DNA of 64,000 nt from UBA6080 sp964607515 (GTDB lineage: Bacteria; Fermentibacterota; Fermentibacteria; Fermentibacterales; JCC-6): the NCBI GenBank assembly GCA_964607515.1, contig CAZSKU010000007.1, positions 1-64,000 of the forward strand, read 5' to 3'. The position numbers and the translations under genes were made by a program. The notes beneath the pieces are model-generated. The model ran no database searches. It saw only the letters and a list, made by a program, of their open reading frames with translations, and had not been told where the DNA came from. Positions 24,862 through 32,955 of this stretch are shown here, piece by piece (the first letter of the stretch is position 1; each line of letters starts with the position of its first letter).

Positions 24862-25332
24862 ATGGGGGCGGTTTTGACCCGAGAGAACCAGACTCTGAGG
24901 TGCTTCATGGACGCTCTGAGGGGCGCCGGGGTGAAGCTCACCCATCAGAGGCTTCAGATCATAACTGAGCTGGCTGATTCCACGGGCCACCCCAGCGTTG
25001 GAGAGATTTACGAGGCCGTCCGGGAGAGGATTCCCTCCATCTCCCTGGACACGGTATACAGGACCATGAGGACCCTCTCGGGGCTGGGGCTCATTCAGCC
25101 GGTGGGGTCCGGAAGCGAAAGGATCCGTTTCGACACCGACCTCTGCCCGCACCACCACTTCGTGTGCTGCGTCTGCGGGGAAGCATTCGACTTCTCCAGC
25201 CCGGAGCTGGACGCTCTGCCGGTGCCCGAACAGGCCAGGGCCCTCGGAAGGGTGAACGGAGCCCGGGTGGAGGTCAGGGGAGTTTGCAACAGGTGCCTGA
25301 TGAAAGAAAGGAAGGAGCGAGATGAAGGGTAA
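24862..25332 (+). CDS. perR: Peroxide-responsive Fur-family repressor (PerR-like)
   Basis: A 156-residue Fur-family regulator: N-terminal winged helix (LRGAGVKLTHQRLQIITEL, SISLDTVYRTMRTLSGLGLI) and C-terminal metal domain with CPHHHFVCCVCG and VCNRCLMK (structural zinc CxxC pairs). The next two genes are catalase and peroxiredoxin, which points to PerR rather than Fur. The distinction by residue (an Asp ligand in PerR) is not certain here. ATG 24862 overlaps no other gene; no strong Shine-Dalgarno. Its stop overlaps katA by 11 bases, so the three genes form an operon controlled by the palindrome at 24824-24838. Confidence 0.85.
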   Translation: MGAVLTRENQTLRCFMDALRGAGVKLTHQRLQIITELADSTGHPSVGEIYEAVRERIPSISLDTVYRTMRTLSGLGLIQPVGSGSERIRFDTDLCPHHHFVCCVCGEAFDFSSPELDALPVPEQARALGRVNGARVEVRGVCNRCLMKERKERDEG

Positions 25333-26842
25333 GGGCAAACACCTCACCACCAACTTCGGAAAACCGGTGGACAGCGACCTCACCTCGATGACCACGGGGC
25401 CTCAGGGTCCGATTCTCCTGCAGGACGTCCACCTCATCGAGAAACTGGCTCACTTCAACAGGGAGAGGATTCCCGAGAGGGTGGTCCACGCCAAGGGCGC
25501 CGGCGCTTTCGGCTTCTTCGAGGTGCTCCACGACGTGTCGAAGTACACCTGCGCGGCGTTCCTGTCGGAGGTCGGCAAGAAGACCGAGGTCTTCGCCCGG
25601 TTCTCCACCGTGGGGGGGGAGAAGGGCTCCGCCGACTCGGAACGCGACCCCCGTGGCTTTGCGGTGAAGTTCTACACCGAGGAGGGCAACTTCGACATGG
25701 TGGGGAACAACACCCCGGTGTTCTTCATCCGGGACGCCATCAAGTTCCCCGACTTCATCCACACCCAGAAGAGGAACCCGGAGACCAACCTCAAGGATCC
25801 CGACGCCTTCTGGGACTTTCTGAGCCTGACCCCCGAGTCGGTTCACCAGACCACCATCCTGTTCTCCGACCGGGGCACCCCCAGGAACTACCGCTCCATG
25901 AACGGCTACGGCGGCCACACCTTCATGTTCTACGACGAAAAAGGCCAGTACCGCTGGGTCAAGCTCCACTTCAAGACCGAGAGCGGCATCCGCAACTTCA
26001 CCGGGGATGAGGCGGACCGTATGCGGGGAATAGACCCGGACGTCGCCACCCGGGACCTGTTCGATTCCATCGCCGAGGGGGTATTCCCGTCGTGGCTGGT
26101 GGAGATGCAGGTGATGAGCCCCGAACAGGCCAAGACCTTCCGCTACAACCCCTTCGACGTCACGAAGGTATGGCCGCACGGCGAGTTCCCGCCGATCCCC
26201 GTGGGACGGATGGTGCTCAACAGGAACCCGGAGAACTACTTCGCCGACGTGGAGCAGGCGGCCTTTTCCCCGGGCAACTTCGTGCCGGGCATAGGCCCCT
26301 CGCCGGACAAGATGATGCAGGCCAGAATCTTCGGCTACCACGACGCCCACAGGTACCGGCTGGGGACCAACTACCACCTGATCCCCGTGAACGCCCCCAG
26401 GGGCTCGGGCTTCACCAACTACCAGCGGGACGGGGCCATGAGGGTGGACGGCAACGGCGGCGCTTCCCCCAACTACTGGCCCAACAGCCACCCCTCCCCC
26501 GGGCCGGACCCCTCCAGGGCACTGCCTCCCATAGACGTTTTCGGGATGGCCGACCGGTACGCCGTGGTCCTGTCGGACCTGGATTTCGTCCAGGCCGGCG
26601 ACCTGTACAGGAAGGTGATGACCGAGACCGACAGGGAACACCTGGTCTCCAACATCACGGGTCATCTGAAGAACGCGAAGAAGCATCTCCAGAAGCGGCA
26701 GACCGCCCTCTTCTACAAGGTGGACCCCGACTACGGGAAGAGGATATCCGAGGGGCTGGGGCTCAATATGAAGGAAATCGCGGAACTGGCCGCCATGAGC
26801 CAGGACGAAAGGGTGAGGGCGACCTCACCGGGAAAGGAGTGA
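25322..26842 (+). CDS. katA: Monofunctional haem catalase (clade 3 type)
   Basis: A 506-residue catalase. All hallmark segments are present: FNRERIPERVVHAKGAGAFGFFEV (catalytic His), RFSTVGGEKGSADSERDPRGFAVKFYTEEGNFD, NNTPVFFIRDAIKFPDFIHTQKR, and RIFGYHDAHRYRLGTNYHLIPVN containing the haem-ligand Tyr. Length and lack of a large C-terminal flavodoxin domain place it among small-subunit catalases. ATG 25322 lies inside the perR 3' end with AAGGAGCGAG upstream. Removes H2O2. Cotranscribed with perR and the peroxiredoxin. Confidence 0.97.
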   Translation: MKGKGKHLTTNFGKPVDSDLTSMTTGPQGPILLQDVHLIEKLAHFNRERIPERVVHAKGAGAFGFFEVLHDVSKYTCAAFLSEVGKKTEVFARFSTVGGEKGSADSERDPRGFAVKFYTEEGNFDMVGNNTPVFFIRDAIKFPDFIHTQKRNPETNLKDPDAFWDFLSLTPESVHQTTILFSDRGTPRNYRSMNGYGGHTFMFYDEKGQYRWVKLHFKTESGIRNFTGDEADRMRGIDPDVATRDLFDSIAEGVFPSWLVEMQVMSPEQAKTFRYNPFDVTKVWPHGEFPPIPVGRMVLNRNPENYFADVEQAAFSPGNFVPGIGPSPDKMMQARIFGYHDAHRYRLGTNYHLIPVNAPRGSGFTNYQRDGAMRVDGNGGASPNYWPNSHPSPGPDPSRALPPIDVFGMADRYAVVLSDLDFVQAGDLYRKVMTETDREHLVSNITGHLKNAKKHLQKRQTALFYKVDPDYGKRISEGLGLNMKEIAELAAMSQDERVRATSPGKE

Positions 26843-26844
26843 CC

Positions 26845-27561
26845 ATGTGCGATGAACACGGACCTGACTGCTGCTGCGACGAGGAAGAGGAAACCTTTCC
26901 GGCGATTCCCCTGATCGGGGACCCGGCGCCCTCCTTCACGGCCCTCACCACCAAGGGCACCATCAACTTCCCCGATGACTACGAGGGCAAGTGGGTGATC
27001 CTCTTCAGCCACCCCGCGGACTTCACCCCGGTGTGCACCACCGAGTTCATGACCTTCGCCAGAATGCAGGACGAGTTCCGGGCTCTGAACTGCGAGCTGA
27101 TCGGCCTCTCCATAGACAGCCACTACAGCCACATCGCCTGGCTGCGCACCATCGAGGAGAAGATCGCCTGGAACGGCATGAAGAACATGAAGGTGGACTT
27201 CCCGGTGATCGCAGACCTGACCATGGACGTGGCCTACAGCTACGGCATGGTCCAGCCCGGGGCCAGCGACACCCAGGCGGTGAGGGCTGTGTTCTTCATC
27301 GACCCGGAGTCCAAGGTCAGGGCCCTGATCTACTACCCCCTGTCCAACGGCAGGAACTTCGACGAGCTGAAGAGGCTCCTGCAGGCCATGCAGACCTCGG
27401 ACAAGTACAAGGTGGCCACCCCGGCGGACTGGAGGCCCGGCGACAAGGTGATAATCCCGCCGCCTCCCACCACCGACGCCGCCAAGGAGAGGGTCAAGGG
27501 GGCGGGAACCGAGTACGAGTGCCTGGACTGGTTCCTCTGCCTCAAGAAGCTTCCCCAGTAG
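26845..27561 (+). CDS. Peroxiredoxin (Prx6/archaeal-type AhpC-like) with cysteine-rich N-terminal tag
   Basis: A 238-residue peroxidase. Peroxidatic Cys64 sits in DFTPVCTTEF, followed by the WLRTIEEKIAW and PVIADLTMDVAYSYGM motifs of the Prx6 subfamily. Near the C-terminus YECLDWFLCLKK carries Cys226 and Cys232, the pair that resolves the sulfenate in archaeal-type enzymes. Residues 1-18 (MCDEHGPDCCCDEEEE) add four cysteines and acidic residues before the normal start of the domain, a possible metal-binding tag. ATG 26845 has AAAGGAGTGACC upstream and starts two bases after the katA stop. Confidence 0.93.
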   Translation: MCDEHGPDCCCDEEEETFPAIPLIGDPAPSFTALTTKGTINFPDDYEGKWVILFSHPADFTPVCTTEFMTFARMQDEFRALNCELIGLSIDSHYSHIAWLRTIEEKIAWNGMKNMKVDFPVIADLTMDVAYSYGMVQPGASDTQAVRAVFFIDPESKVRALIYYPLSNGRNFDELKRLLQAMQTSDKYKVATPADWRPGDKVIIPPPPTTDAAKERVKGAGTEYECLDWFLCLKKLPQ

Positions 27562-27577
27562 GGCGGGCTTTTTCAGT

Positions 27578-27605
27578 GGCCCCGGGCGCTGCGCCCGGGG
27601 CCTTT
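27578..27605 (+). terminator. Terminator of the perR-katA-prx operon
   Basis: GGCCCCGGGC (27578-27587) pairs with GCCCGGGGCC (27593-27602) over a 5-base loop, followed by TTT. Confidence 0.75.
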
Positions 27606-27691
27606 GCCTATTGCCCGCACCGATTCTTCCGTGCATTGTCACCTTTCGTGGAAGATGGCGCCGGCAATGAATGCGAGGGGGAGGGGCGGCA

Positions 27692-28534
27692 ATGCACAAC
27701 GCGGTGAGAGGGATGCTGTCGGAGTACGCCTGCGAGACCGGGGAGGACTACCTCGAAGCGGCGATGGAGATACTTCAGGAGCTGATGCTCCTGGGGCTTC
27801 GGGAAGAGGGTTTCCTGGAGAAGGCGGCCATCCACGGGGGAACGGCCCTCCGGGTTCTTCACGGCCTGGACAGGCCCTGCGAGACTCTGGAGTTCTGCCT
27901 GCTCTCTCCGGATCCCGGCTTTTCCATGAAGGGGTACTCGCAAGGGCTCGAGTCGCACCTGTCCAGGTTCGATTTCAGCGGCGAGTTCCAGGCGGACAGA
28001 ACCGGGGGCGGCCTCCTGAAGGGCACCATCCGGGGGTTCCTGCAGGACATCGGAGCTCCGGAGCCGGTGCTCTCTTCGTACCACTACAGGAAACTCCTGA
28101 AGATGCCGGTGCTCGTGGAGACGGAGCCGATCAAGGGTTTCTCGGTGGAGCAGAGGTTCGTTCCCCGACCCGTGCCCTTCCCCATCCAGGCGGTTTCCCT
28201 GAGGGACACCTTCGCGTGGAAGATTCATTCCATCCTCTCCTGCCCGGGGCCGGTGTCGGGGATGGACTGGCTCGATTTCGCCTGGTACGTGGCCAAATTC
28301 CCGGAGTTCCGGTTCTCCCAGCTCGAGGCCATGCTCCGGGCCTCGGGGACCTACGACGATGAGGCCCCCCTTACCCTGGACTGGGTGCACACCGCCCTGA
28401 TCAACCGGCTCAAGGGGCAGGACATGGCCGAGGCCAGGAACCAGGCCGCCGCGGCGGTGTGGGATCCGTCCGGCCTGAGGCACTGGTCGCCGGAGTTTTT
28501 CTACGAACTGATAGGAGACATGGAGCCGGTCTAG
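27692..28534 (+). CDS. AbiEii/AbiGii-family nucleotidyltransferase-like protein (toxin-like), no cognate antitoxin nearby
   Basis: A 280-residue protein with the AbiEii nucleotidyltransferase pattern: IHGGTALRVLHGLDRPCETLEF near residue 50 (the GGTAL loop, then a region where family members have RxSxDxDF; here ETLEF replaces the Asp pair), then SLRDTFAWKIHSILS and MDWLDFAWYVAKF, standing for the usual KLxAL...RDxxDL. AbiEii proteins act as NTP-transferase toxins against phage or tRNA. The loss of clear Asp residues makes activity doubtful. No AbiEi (winged-helix) partner is adjacent. ATG 27692 has GGGGGAGGGG upstream. Confidence 0.7.
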   Translation: MHNAVRGMLSEYACETGEDYLEAAMEILQELMLLGLREEGFLEKAAIHGGTALRVLHGLDRPCETLEFCLLSPDPGFSMKGYSQGLESHLSRFDFSGEFQADRTGGGLLKGTIRGFLQDIGAPEPVLSSYHYRKLLKMPVLVETEPIKGFSVEQRFVPRPVPFPIQAVSLRDTFAWKIHSILSCPGPVSGMDWLDFAWYVAKFPEFRFSQLEAMLRASGTYDDEAPLTLDWVHTALINRLKGQDMAEARNQAAAAVWDPSGLRHWSPEFFYELIGDMEPV

Positions 28535-28577
28535 CCCCCGGGTCTATATTACGGCTTCACCACCCTGGAGGCGTTCT

Positions 28578-29561
28578 TTGCGGGTTTCCGGCAGGGCCAT
28601 CAGAACCGGGTTTGCGGTGGCGGCTGGGGCCGCCCTCACCCTGTACCTGCTGGGCAGGGGCGAAGGGGCCGGGGCATCGGTGGCGGTGATCCGCTCCACG
28701 GTGGCCGGAGCCCGGCCGTGCCCCCTGGGCATCGCTCTGCTGTTGTTCTTTCTCAGCCAGATCCTCAGGGCGTGGAGGTGGAAGCTCCTCAGCTGGGACC
28801 ATCCCATGACCATCGGGACCGCCCTTCCCCTGAACGCTGTTCACGTGGGGCTGGGCCACCTGCTTCCACTCCGTCTGGCGGACCCCCTGCTGGTGGGTCT
28901 TTTCAGGTACTACGGCGAGTTGTCCCTGGGCAGGGGCGCTGCCACGGTGGTTCTCTCGAAACTCCTTGACATGGCCGCCATGGGAATCCTGGCGGGGTGC
29001 GCGGTGGCCGCGGGGCTCAGCGGCTCCATCGCCCTGGCGGCGGCCCTGGTGGGAATCGGCTCCCTGGCTTCGGTGTTCCTTCTGCCCGGGGTGATGGGGG
29101 TTCTGAGGAAGCCCTTGATGGCCCTTTCCGGAGGGCGTTTCTCCAGGGGCTACGACAATCTTGGCCTGGCGGTGAAGGTAGGGGCCGGGCGCCGGGGAAG
29201 GTTCTCCGGGGCCTTCGGTCTGAGCCTTCTTGCCTGGACCCTGAAGCTGTTCATGTTCGTGTTCCTGCTCCGGGCCCTGGGGGTGGAGTTCCAGCCTGTG
29301 TGGAAGGTGCTGGTGGCCGGAGCCGTAACCGACGCCACACTGGCCATGCCGGTACACGGCCTGATGGGGCTGGGGACCCTGGAGGCGGGATGGACCGCGG
29401 GTTTCGCGGCGGTGGGCGTCACCGGGGAGCTGGCCCCCGGGCTGGGAGTCATACAGGCAGGGTTTTCCATGCACCTGCTCTGGATGACTTTCGCGGTGAT
29501 TCTCATGGCCGCCGGCTGGTTGTATCTTCTGGCCTTCGGAAGGAAGGCGCATGGCCGGTAG
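28578..29561 (+). CDS. Flippase-like membrane protein (LPG synthase TM / UPF0104 family)
   Basis: A 327-residue integral membrane protein with about eight hydrophobic spans and the conserved HVGLGHLLPLRLADPLLVGLFRYYGELSLGRGAATVVLSKLLDM region of the lysylphosphatidylglycerol synthetase TM/DUF flippase family (HLLPLR-type loop, E in the following helix). Start TTG 28578 with GGAGG about 6 bases before. It overlaps the next gene by 11 bases (ATG 29551 before its stop at 29561), so both are probably part of one surface-lipid or glycan pathway. Confidence 0.85.
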   Translation: MRVSGRAIRTGFAVAAGAALTLYLLGRGEGAGASVAVIRSTVAGARPCPLGIALLLFFLSQILRAWRWKLLSWDHPMTIGTALPLNAVHVGLGHLLPLRLADPLLVGLFRYYGELSLGRGAATVVLSKLLDMAAMGILAGCAVAAGLSGSIALAAALVGIGSLASVFLLPGVMGVLRKPLMALSGGRFSRGYDNLGLAVKVGAGRRGRFSGAFGLSLLAWTLKLFMFVFLLRALGVEFQPVWKVLVAGAVTDATLAMPVHGLMGLGTLEAGWTAGFAAVGVTGELAPGLGVIQAGFSMHLLWMTFAVILMAAGWLYLLAFGRKAHGR

Positions 29562-30864
29562 AACCGTGATCGTCGGCGCTGGAGTGGCCGGGCTCACCCT
29601 TGCGGAGAGGCTTCTTTCCCTGGGATCGGGGGAGGAAGTGGTGGTGGTGGAGCGGGAGGAGAGCCCCGGAGGGCTCGCCAGGACCTTCCGGGTGGAGGGA
29701 TTCTGCTTCGACATAGGCCCCCACCGGTTCCACACCGCCGACGCCCAGGTGGACCGCTACCTCAAGAGCATTCTGGGCAACAGGTACGTGGTCATTCCCC
29801 GGAAGAGCAGCGTGTTCATGGAGGGCCGCTACCGCAGCTGGCCCCTGTCGGTGGGTTCCCTGGCGGGGCTTCCCGCGGGGATGCTTCTGGGAAGCCTGGG
29901 CGACATGCTCCGCCGGAAAGGCGACGGCCCGGTGGAGTCCTTCGCCGACTTCATCAGGGCCAGGTACGGCGGACACCTCTACGACTACTTCTTCCGGGGC
30001 TACACCCGGAAGTTTTCCGGAATGGACCCCGAGGAAATGCACCCGGACTGGGCCGAGGCCGGGGTGAACCGGGCGGTGATAGACAAGCGGGTCAAGGCCG
30101 ACACCCTGTTTTCAATGTTCCTGGGCATGCTGGCTCCAAAACCAGTGCACACATCCTTTTACTACCCTTCGGAAGGCGGGATACAGAGTTTCTGCGACAT
30201 GCAGTCGAGCATGGTGCAGAGGGCCGGGGGAGCCCTCATGACCGGAATACCCGCCGAGGGTATCGTGACCGACGGGGATCGGGTACGGGGCATCACCATG
30301 GGGGGCGGCGGGGTTCTGGAGGCGGACCGGGTGTTCTGGAGCGCCCCGGTTTCCCTGCTGTACCCCGAAGCGGGATTCACCTTCATCCACACCCTGGCGG
30401 CCAACATCAGCCTTCGGCGCCGAAACCCCGGCAATGACTACCAGTGGTGCTACTTCGGGCAGGAGGAGCTCTGCTTCAGCAGGACCACCGTGCCCAGGAA
30501 CTTCCGCGGGGACACGGTGCCCCCCGGGGCCGATTCTATTTGCGCCGAGATCACCGTCACCGACGCCGCCCTGGCGGGCGGCGGCATCGGGGAGATACAG
30601 GAGTCCCTGCTGCCGCAGCTGGAACGGGTGGGGGCTCTTCGAATGGGTGATGTGGAGTTCGTGGACTGGAGGCTGGTGAGAGAGACATACCCGGTGTACG
30701 ACCGGACCTACCGGGAGAGGCTGGCCTCAGTGGCCCCCCCGGAGAACCTCACCCTCCTCGGACGCTGCGGCTCCTTCTGGTACAACAACATGGACCATTC
30801 CATAAGCCAGGCCCTGGCCTTCTCCAGGGGAGAGAGGCATGAACGGGACTTCTGGTCCCGGTGA
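29551..30864 (+). CDS. FAD-dependent UDP-galactopyranose-mutase-like protein
   Basis: A 437-residue flavoprotein. The first 35 residues carry the dinucleotide-binding GxGxxG motif (VIVGAGVAGLTLAERL) and the following EREESPGGLARTFRVEGFCFDIGPHRFH matches the UGM/protoporphyrinogen-oxidase-like branch. The middle shows FRGYTRKFSGMDPEEMHPDWAEAGVNR and the end RCGSFWYNNMDHSISQALAFS, the FAD C-terminal motif. Could isomerise UDP-galactopyranose or act as a related mutase; substrate unproven. Overlaps DUF523 gene by 26 bases. Confidence 0.83.
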   Translation: MAGRTVIVGAGVAGLTLAERLLSLGSGEEVVVVEREESPGGLARTFRVEGFCFDIGPHRFHTADAQVDRYLKSILGNRYVVIPRKSSVFMEGRYRSWPLSVGSLAGLPAGMLLGSLGDMLRRKGDGPVESFADFIRARYGGHLYDYFFRGYTRKFSGMDPEEMHPDWAEAGVNRAVIDKRVKADTLFSMFLGMLAPKPVHTSFYYPSEGGIQSFCDMQSSMVQRAGGALMTGIPAEGIVTDGDRVRGITMGGGGVLEADRVFWSAPVSLLYPEAGFTFIHTLAANISLRRRNPGNDYQWCYFGQEELCFSRTTVPRNFRGDTVPPGADSICAEITVTDAALAGGGIGEIQESLLPQLERVGALRMGDVEFVDWRLVRETYPVYDRTYRERLASVAPPENLTLLGRCGSFWYNNMDHSISQALAFSRGERHERDFWSR

Positions 30865-31804
30865 CGCCCCTCTGCTGGGGGTGAGTTCCTGCCTGCTGGG
30901 CAATCCGGTCAGGTACGACGGAGGCCACAAGCTGGACCGTTTCCTGAGGGACCGCCTGGGGGCCTTCGTGGAGTTCGTTCCGGTGTGCCCCGAAGTGGAG
31001 TGCGGGCTTCCGGTGCCCCGGGAGGCCATGAGGCTGGTGGACGTTCTGGGGGAGGTTCTCCTCCTGACACAGAAAACCCGCCGTGACATCACCCCGGCGA
31101 TGGCCGCCTGGGCCCGGGGGAGGATCGAAGACCTCCGGCGGCTTCCCCTTTGCGGCTTCGTTTTCAAGAGCAAGTCTCCCAGTTCAGGCATGCGCGGGGT
31201 CAAGGTGTACACCGAGTCGGGCAACCCCCTGTCCAAGGCCGGTGCGGGGATCTTCGCCCGGGCGTTCATGGAAGCCTTTCCGTACCTTCCGGTGGAGGAC
31301 GAGGGAAGGCTCCAGGACGACGCCATCCGGGAGAACTTCATAGAGAGGGTGTTCGTGGCGCACCGCTGGCTCACGGCCGAAGCTGCGGGTTTCACCCCGG
31401 GCCGCCTGGTGGAGTTCCACACCCGGCACAAGCTCATTCTCATGAGCCACAGCCCCTCGGGCCTGTACGGGCTGGGAAGGATCGTCGCCTCCCCGGGCGG
31501 CTTCCCGGAGAGACTCCGGGAGTACCGGGCGGGGCTCGCGGGAGTACTGGCCCTGAAGGCCACCCCGAAGAAGCACGCCAACGTTCTGAACCACATCGCG
31601 GGGTACTTCAAGAAATCCCTCGACCCCCGGGAGAAGGCGGAGCTGGCGTCCCTGATAGACGACTACCGGCTGGGGCTGGTGCCCCTGGTGGTCCCGGTCA
31701 CCCTGCTGAAGCACCATCTTCTGATGCACGGCTCCCCATACCTGGAGGGGCAGTACTACCTGAACCCCCATCCGGTGGAGCTGATGCTGCGCAACCATGT
31801 CTGA
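30839..31804 (+). CDS. TudS (DUF523)-YbgA (DUF1722) fusion protein
   Basis: A 321-residue two-domain protein. N-terminal DUF523 (~10-150): SSCLLGNPVRYDGGHK, CPEVECGLPVPREAM and LCGFVFKSKSPSSG provide the Cys set that in TudS binds an Fe-S cluster for 2-thiouracil desulfuration. C-terminal DUF1722/YbgA (~190-320): FHTRHKLILMSHSPSGLYGLGRIV and LKHHLLMHG. The combination is known in bacteria, e.g. E. coli YbgA carries DUF1722 with DUF523. ATG 30839 overlaps the UGM-like gene; it also overlaps the GGDEF gene by 8 bases, so all may be co-expressed. Confidence 0.9.
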   Translation: MNGTSGPGDAPLLGVSSCLLGNPVRYDGGHKLDRFLRDRLGAFVEFVPVCPEVECGLPVPREAMRLVDVLGEVLLLTQKTRRDITPAMAAWARGRIEDLRRLPLCGFVFKSKSPSSGMRGVKVYTESGNPLSKAGAGIFARAFMEAFPYLPVEDEGRLQDDAIRENFIERVFVAHRWLTAEAAGFTPGRLVEFHTRHKLILMSHSPSGLYGLGRIVASPGGFPERLREYRAGLAGVLALKATPKKHANVLNHIAGYFKKSLDPREKAELASLIDDYRLGLVPLVVPVTLLKHHLLMHGSPYLEGQYYLNPHPVELMLRNHV

Positions 31805-32702
31805 GCGCCCGGTCCCCCCTTCCATGGAGGCCCTGCTGAACTCCCTGGGAGAGGGTGTCTACATGGTGGACACCGACAGGAGGGTGGTCTTCTGGAACGC
31901 GGCGGCGGAGCGGATAACGGGTTTCACCGCCGGGGAGGTTCTGGGAAGGCGCTGCGCCGACAACATTCTGATCCACGTGGACGGGGCGGGCCGGGAACTG
32001 TGCAACGGGTGCTGCCCGCTGGCGGCCACTCTTCAGGACTCGGGAACCAGGCGCGACCGGGTGTACCTGCACCACAAAGAGGGCCACCGGGTGGCGGTGG
32101 ACGTGCGCACCATCCCCGTCGTCCTGAAGGACGGCAGCCGGGCGGGGGCGGAGGTGTTCTCCGAGGCCGGTTCCCGGGAGGCCCTTCTGGAGGAGATAGG
32201 CGAACTCCGCAGGCTGTCCCTGGTTGACACCCTCACGGGCCTTCCCAACCGCAGATACCTGGATGCCGCCCTGTCATCGGGCCTGGCGGCCCTGAAACGC
32301 CACGGCGTGCCCTTCGGCGTGCTCTTCATGGACATAGACAGGTTCAAGGACGTGAACGACAGGCTGGGGCACCGGGCCGGGGACGCGGTGCTTGTCTCGG
32401 TCGCCGGAACCCTGCTGGGCTCCGTCCGGCCCTTCGACACCGTGGGCCGGTGGGGGGGCGAGGAGTTCCTGGGGATATTCCCCAGGGTGGCCCCGGACAA
32501 CCTTCTGGAGCTGGCGCAGCGCCTGCGGAAGCTGGTGGCCGTCACCGAGCCGGTCTTCCAGGGGGAGCCGGTCCGGGTCACGGTATCCATCGGGGCCGCC
32601 ATGGCCCGCCCGGACGACGATGAAGACTCCCTGGTGAAACGGGCCGACCGGCTCATGTACGAGAGCAAGAGCCTGGGCAGGAACCGGGTCACCGCCGGGT
32701 AG
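31797..32702 (+). CDS. PAS-GGDEF diguanylate cyclase
   Basis: A 301-residue soluble protein. Residues ~15-130 form a PAS domain that includes a cysteine-rich stretch (GRRCADN-ILIHVDG, LCNGCCPL), seen in redox- or metal-sensing PAS domains. Residues ~140-300 are a GGDEF domain: DTLTGLPNRRYLD, DIDRFKDVNDRLGH, WGGEEF active site and SIGAAMA. The A-site is intact (GGEEF), so c-di-GMP synthesis is likely. No RxxD inhibitory site immediately precedes GGEEF in what can be read. It overlaps the previous gene. Confidence 0.93.
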   Translation: MSERPVPPSMEALLNSLGEGVYMVDTDRRVVFWNAAAERITGFTAGEVLGRRCADNILIHVDGAGRELCNGCCPLAATLQDSGTRRDRVYLHHKEGHRVAVDVRTIPVVLKDGSRAGAEVFSEAGSREALLEEIGELRRLSLVDTLTGLPNRRYLDAALSSGLAALKRHGVPFGVLFMDIDRFKDVNDRLGHRAGDAVLVSVAGTLLGSVRPFDTVGRWGGEEFLGIFPRVAPDNLLELAQRLRKLVAVTEPVFQGEPVRVTVSIGAAMARPDDDEDSLVKRADRLMYESKSLGRNRVTAG

Positions 32703-32732
32703 TTGACCCGGCCTCCCATCGCCGGCTATACT
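32703..32732 (+). promoter_or_regulatory. Promoter of the cobalamin-riboswitch operon
   Basis: TTGACC (32703-32708) and TATACT (32727-32732), 18-base spacing, immediately upstream of the riboswitch. Confidence 0.6.
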
Positions 32733-32735
32733 AGG

Positions 32736-32870
32736 GTGCCGCGGGTGCAGGAAGACGGTGCAAGTCCGTCACGGTAGCGCCACTGTAACCGGGTACCGAA
32801 CTCCACGAGCCACTGGCCTTCAGGCTGGGAAGGCGGAGGAAGGGCCGATCCGGAAGTCAGGATACTCACC
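32736..32870 (+). ncRNA. Cobalamin (B12) riboswitch
   Basis: A region of about 135 bases with the hallmarks of the cobalamin riboswitch: GGTGCAAGTCCGTCACGGT, the AGCGCCACTGT core, GGGAAGGC and, near the 3' end, AAGTCAGGATAC (B12 box). The downstream BtuB-like receptor and lipoprotein fit regulation by B12 availability. Confidence 0.9.
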
Positions 32871-32919
32871 CCCGGGCTGCGCGGTGTAGGAGCTCCGCTT
32901 CAGGGTTCCCGCCGGCCGT

Positions 32920-32955
32920 CCTGCATTCGCGGTGGCGAATGGAGGGCGTTTTTTT
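32920..32955 (+). terminator. Riboswitch expression platform: terminator overlapping the start region
   Basis: CATTCGC (32924-32930), loop GGTG, GCGAATG (32935-32941), extended by CCT (32920-32922) with AGG (32943-32945), then GCG and seven T (32949-32955). The hairpin includes the ATG at 32939 and the GGAGG site (32941-32945). B12 binding would favour this terminator and also hide the ribosome-binding site (inference). Confidence 0.6.
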
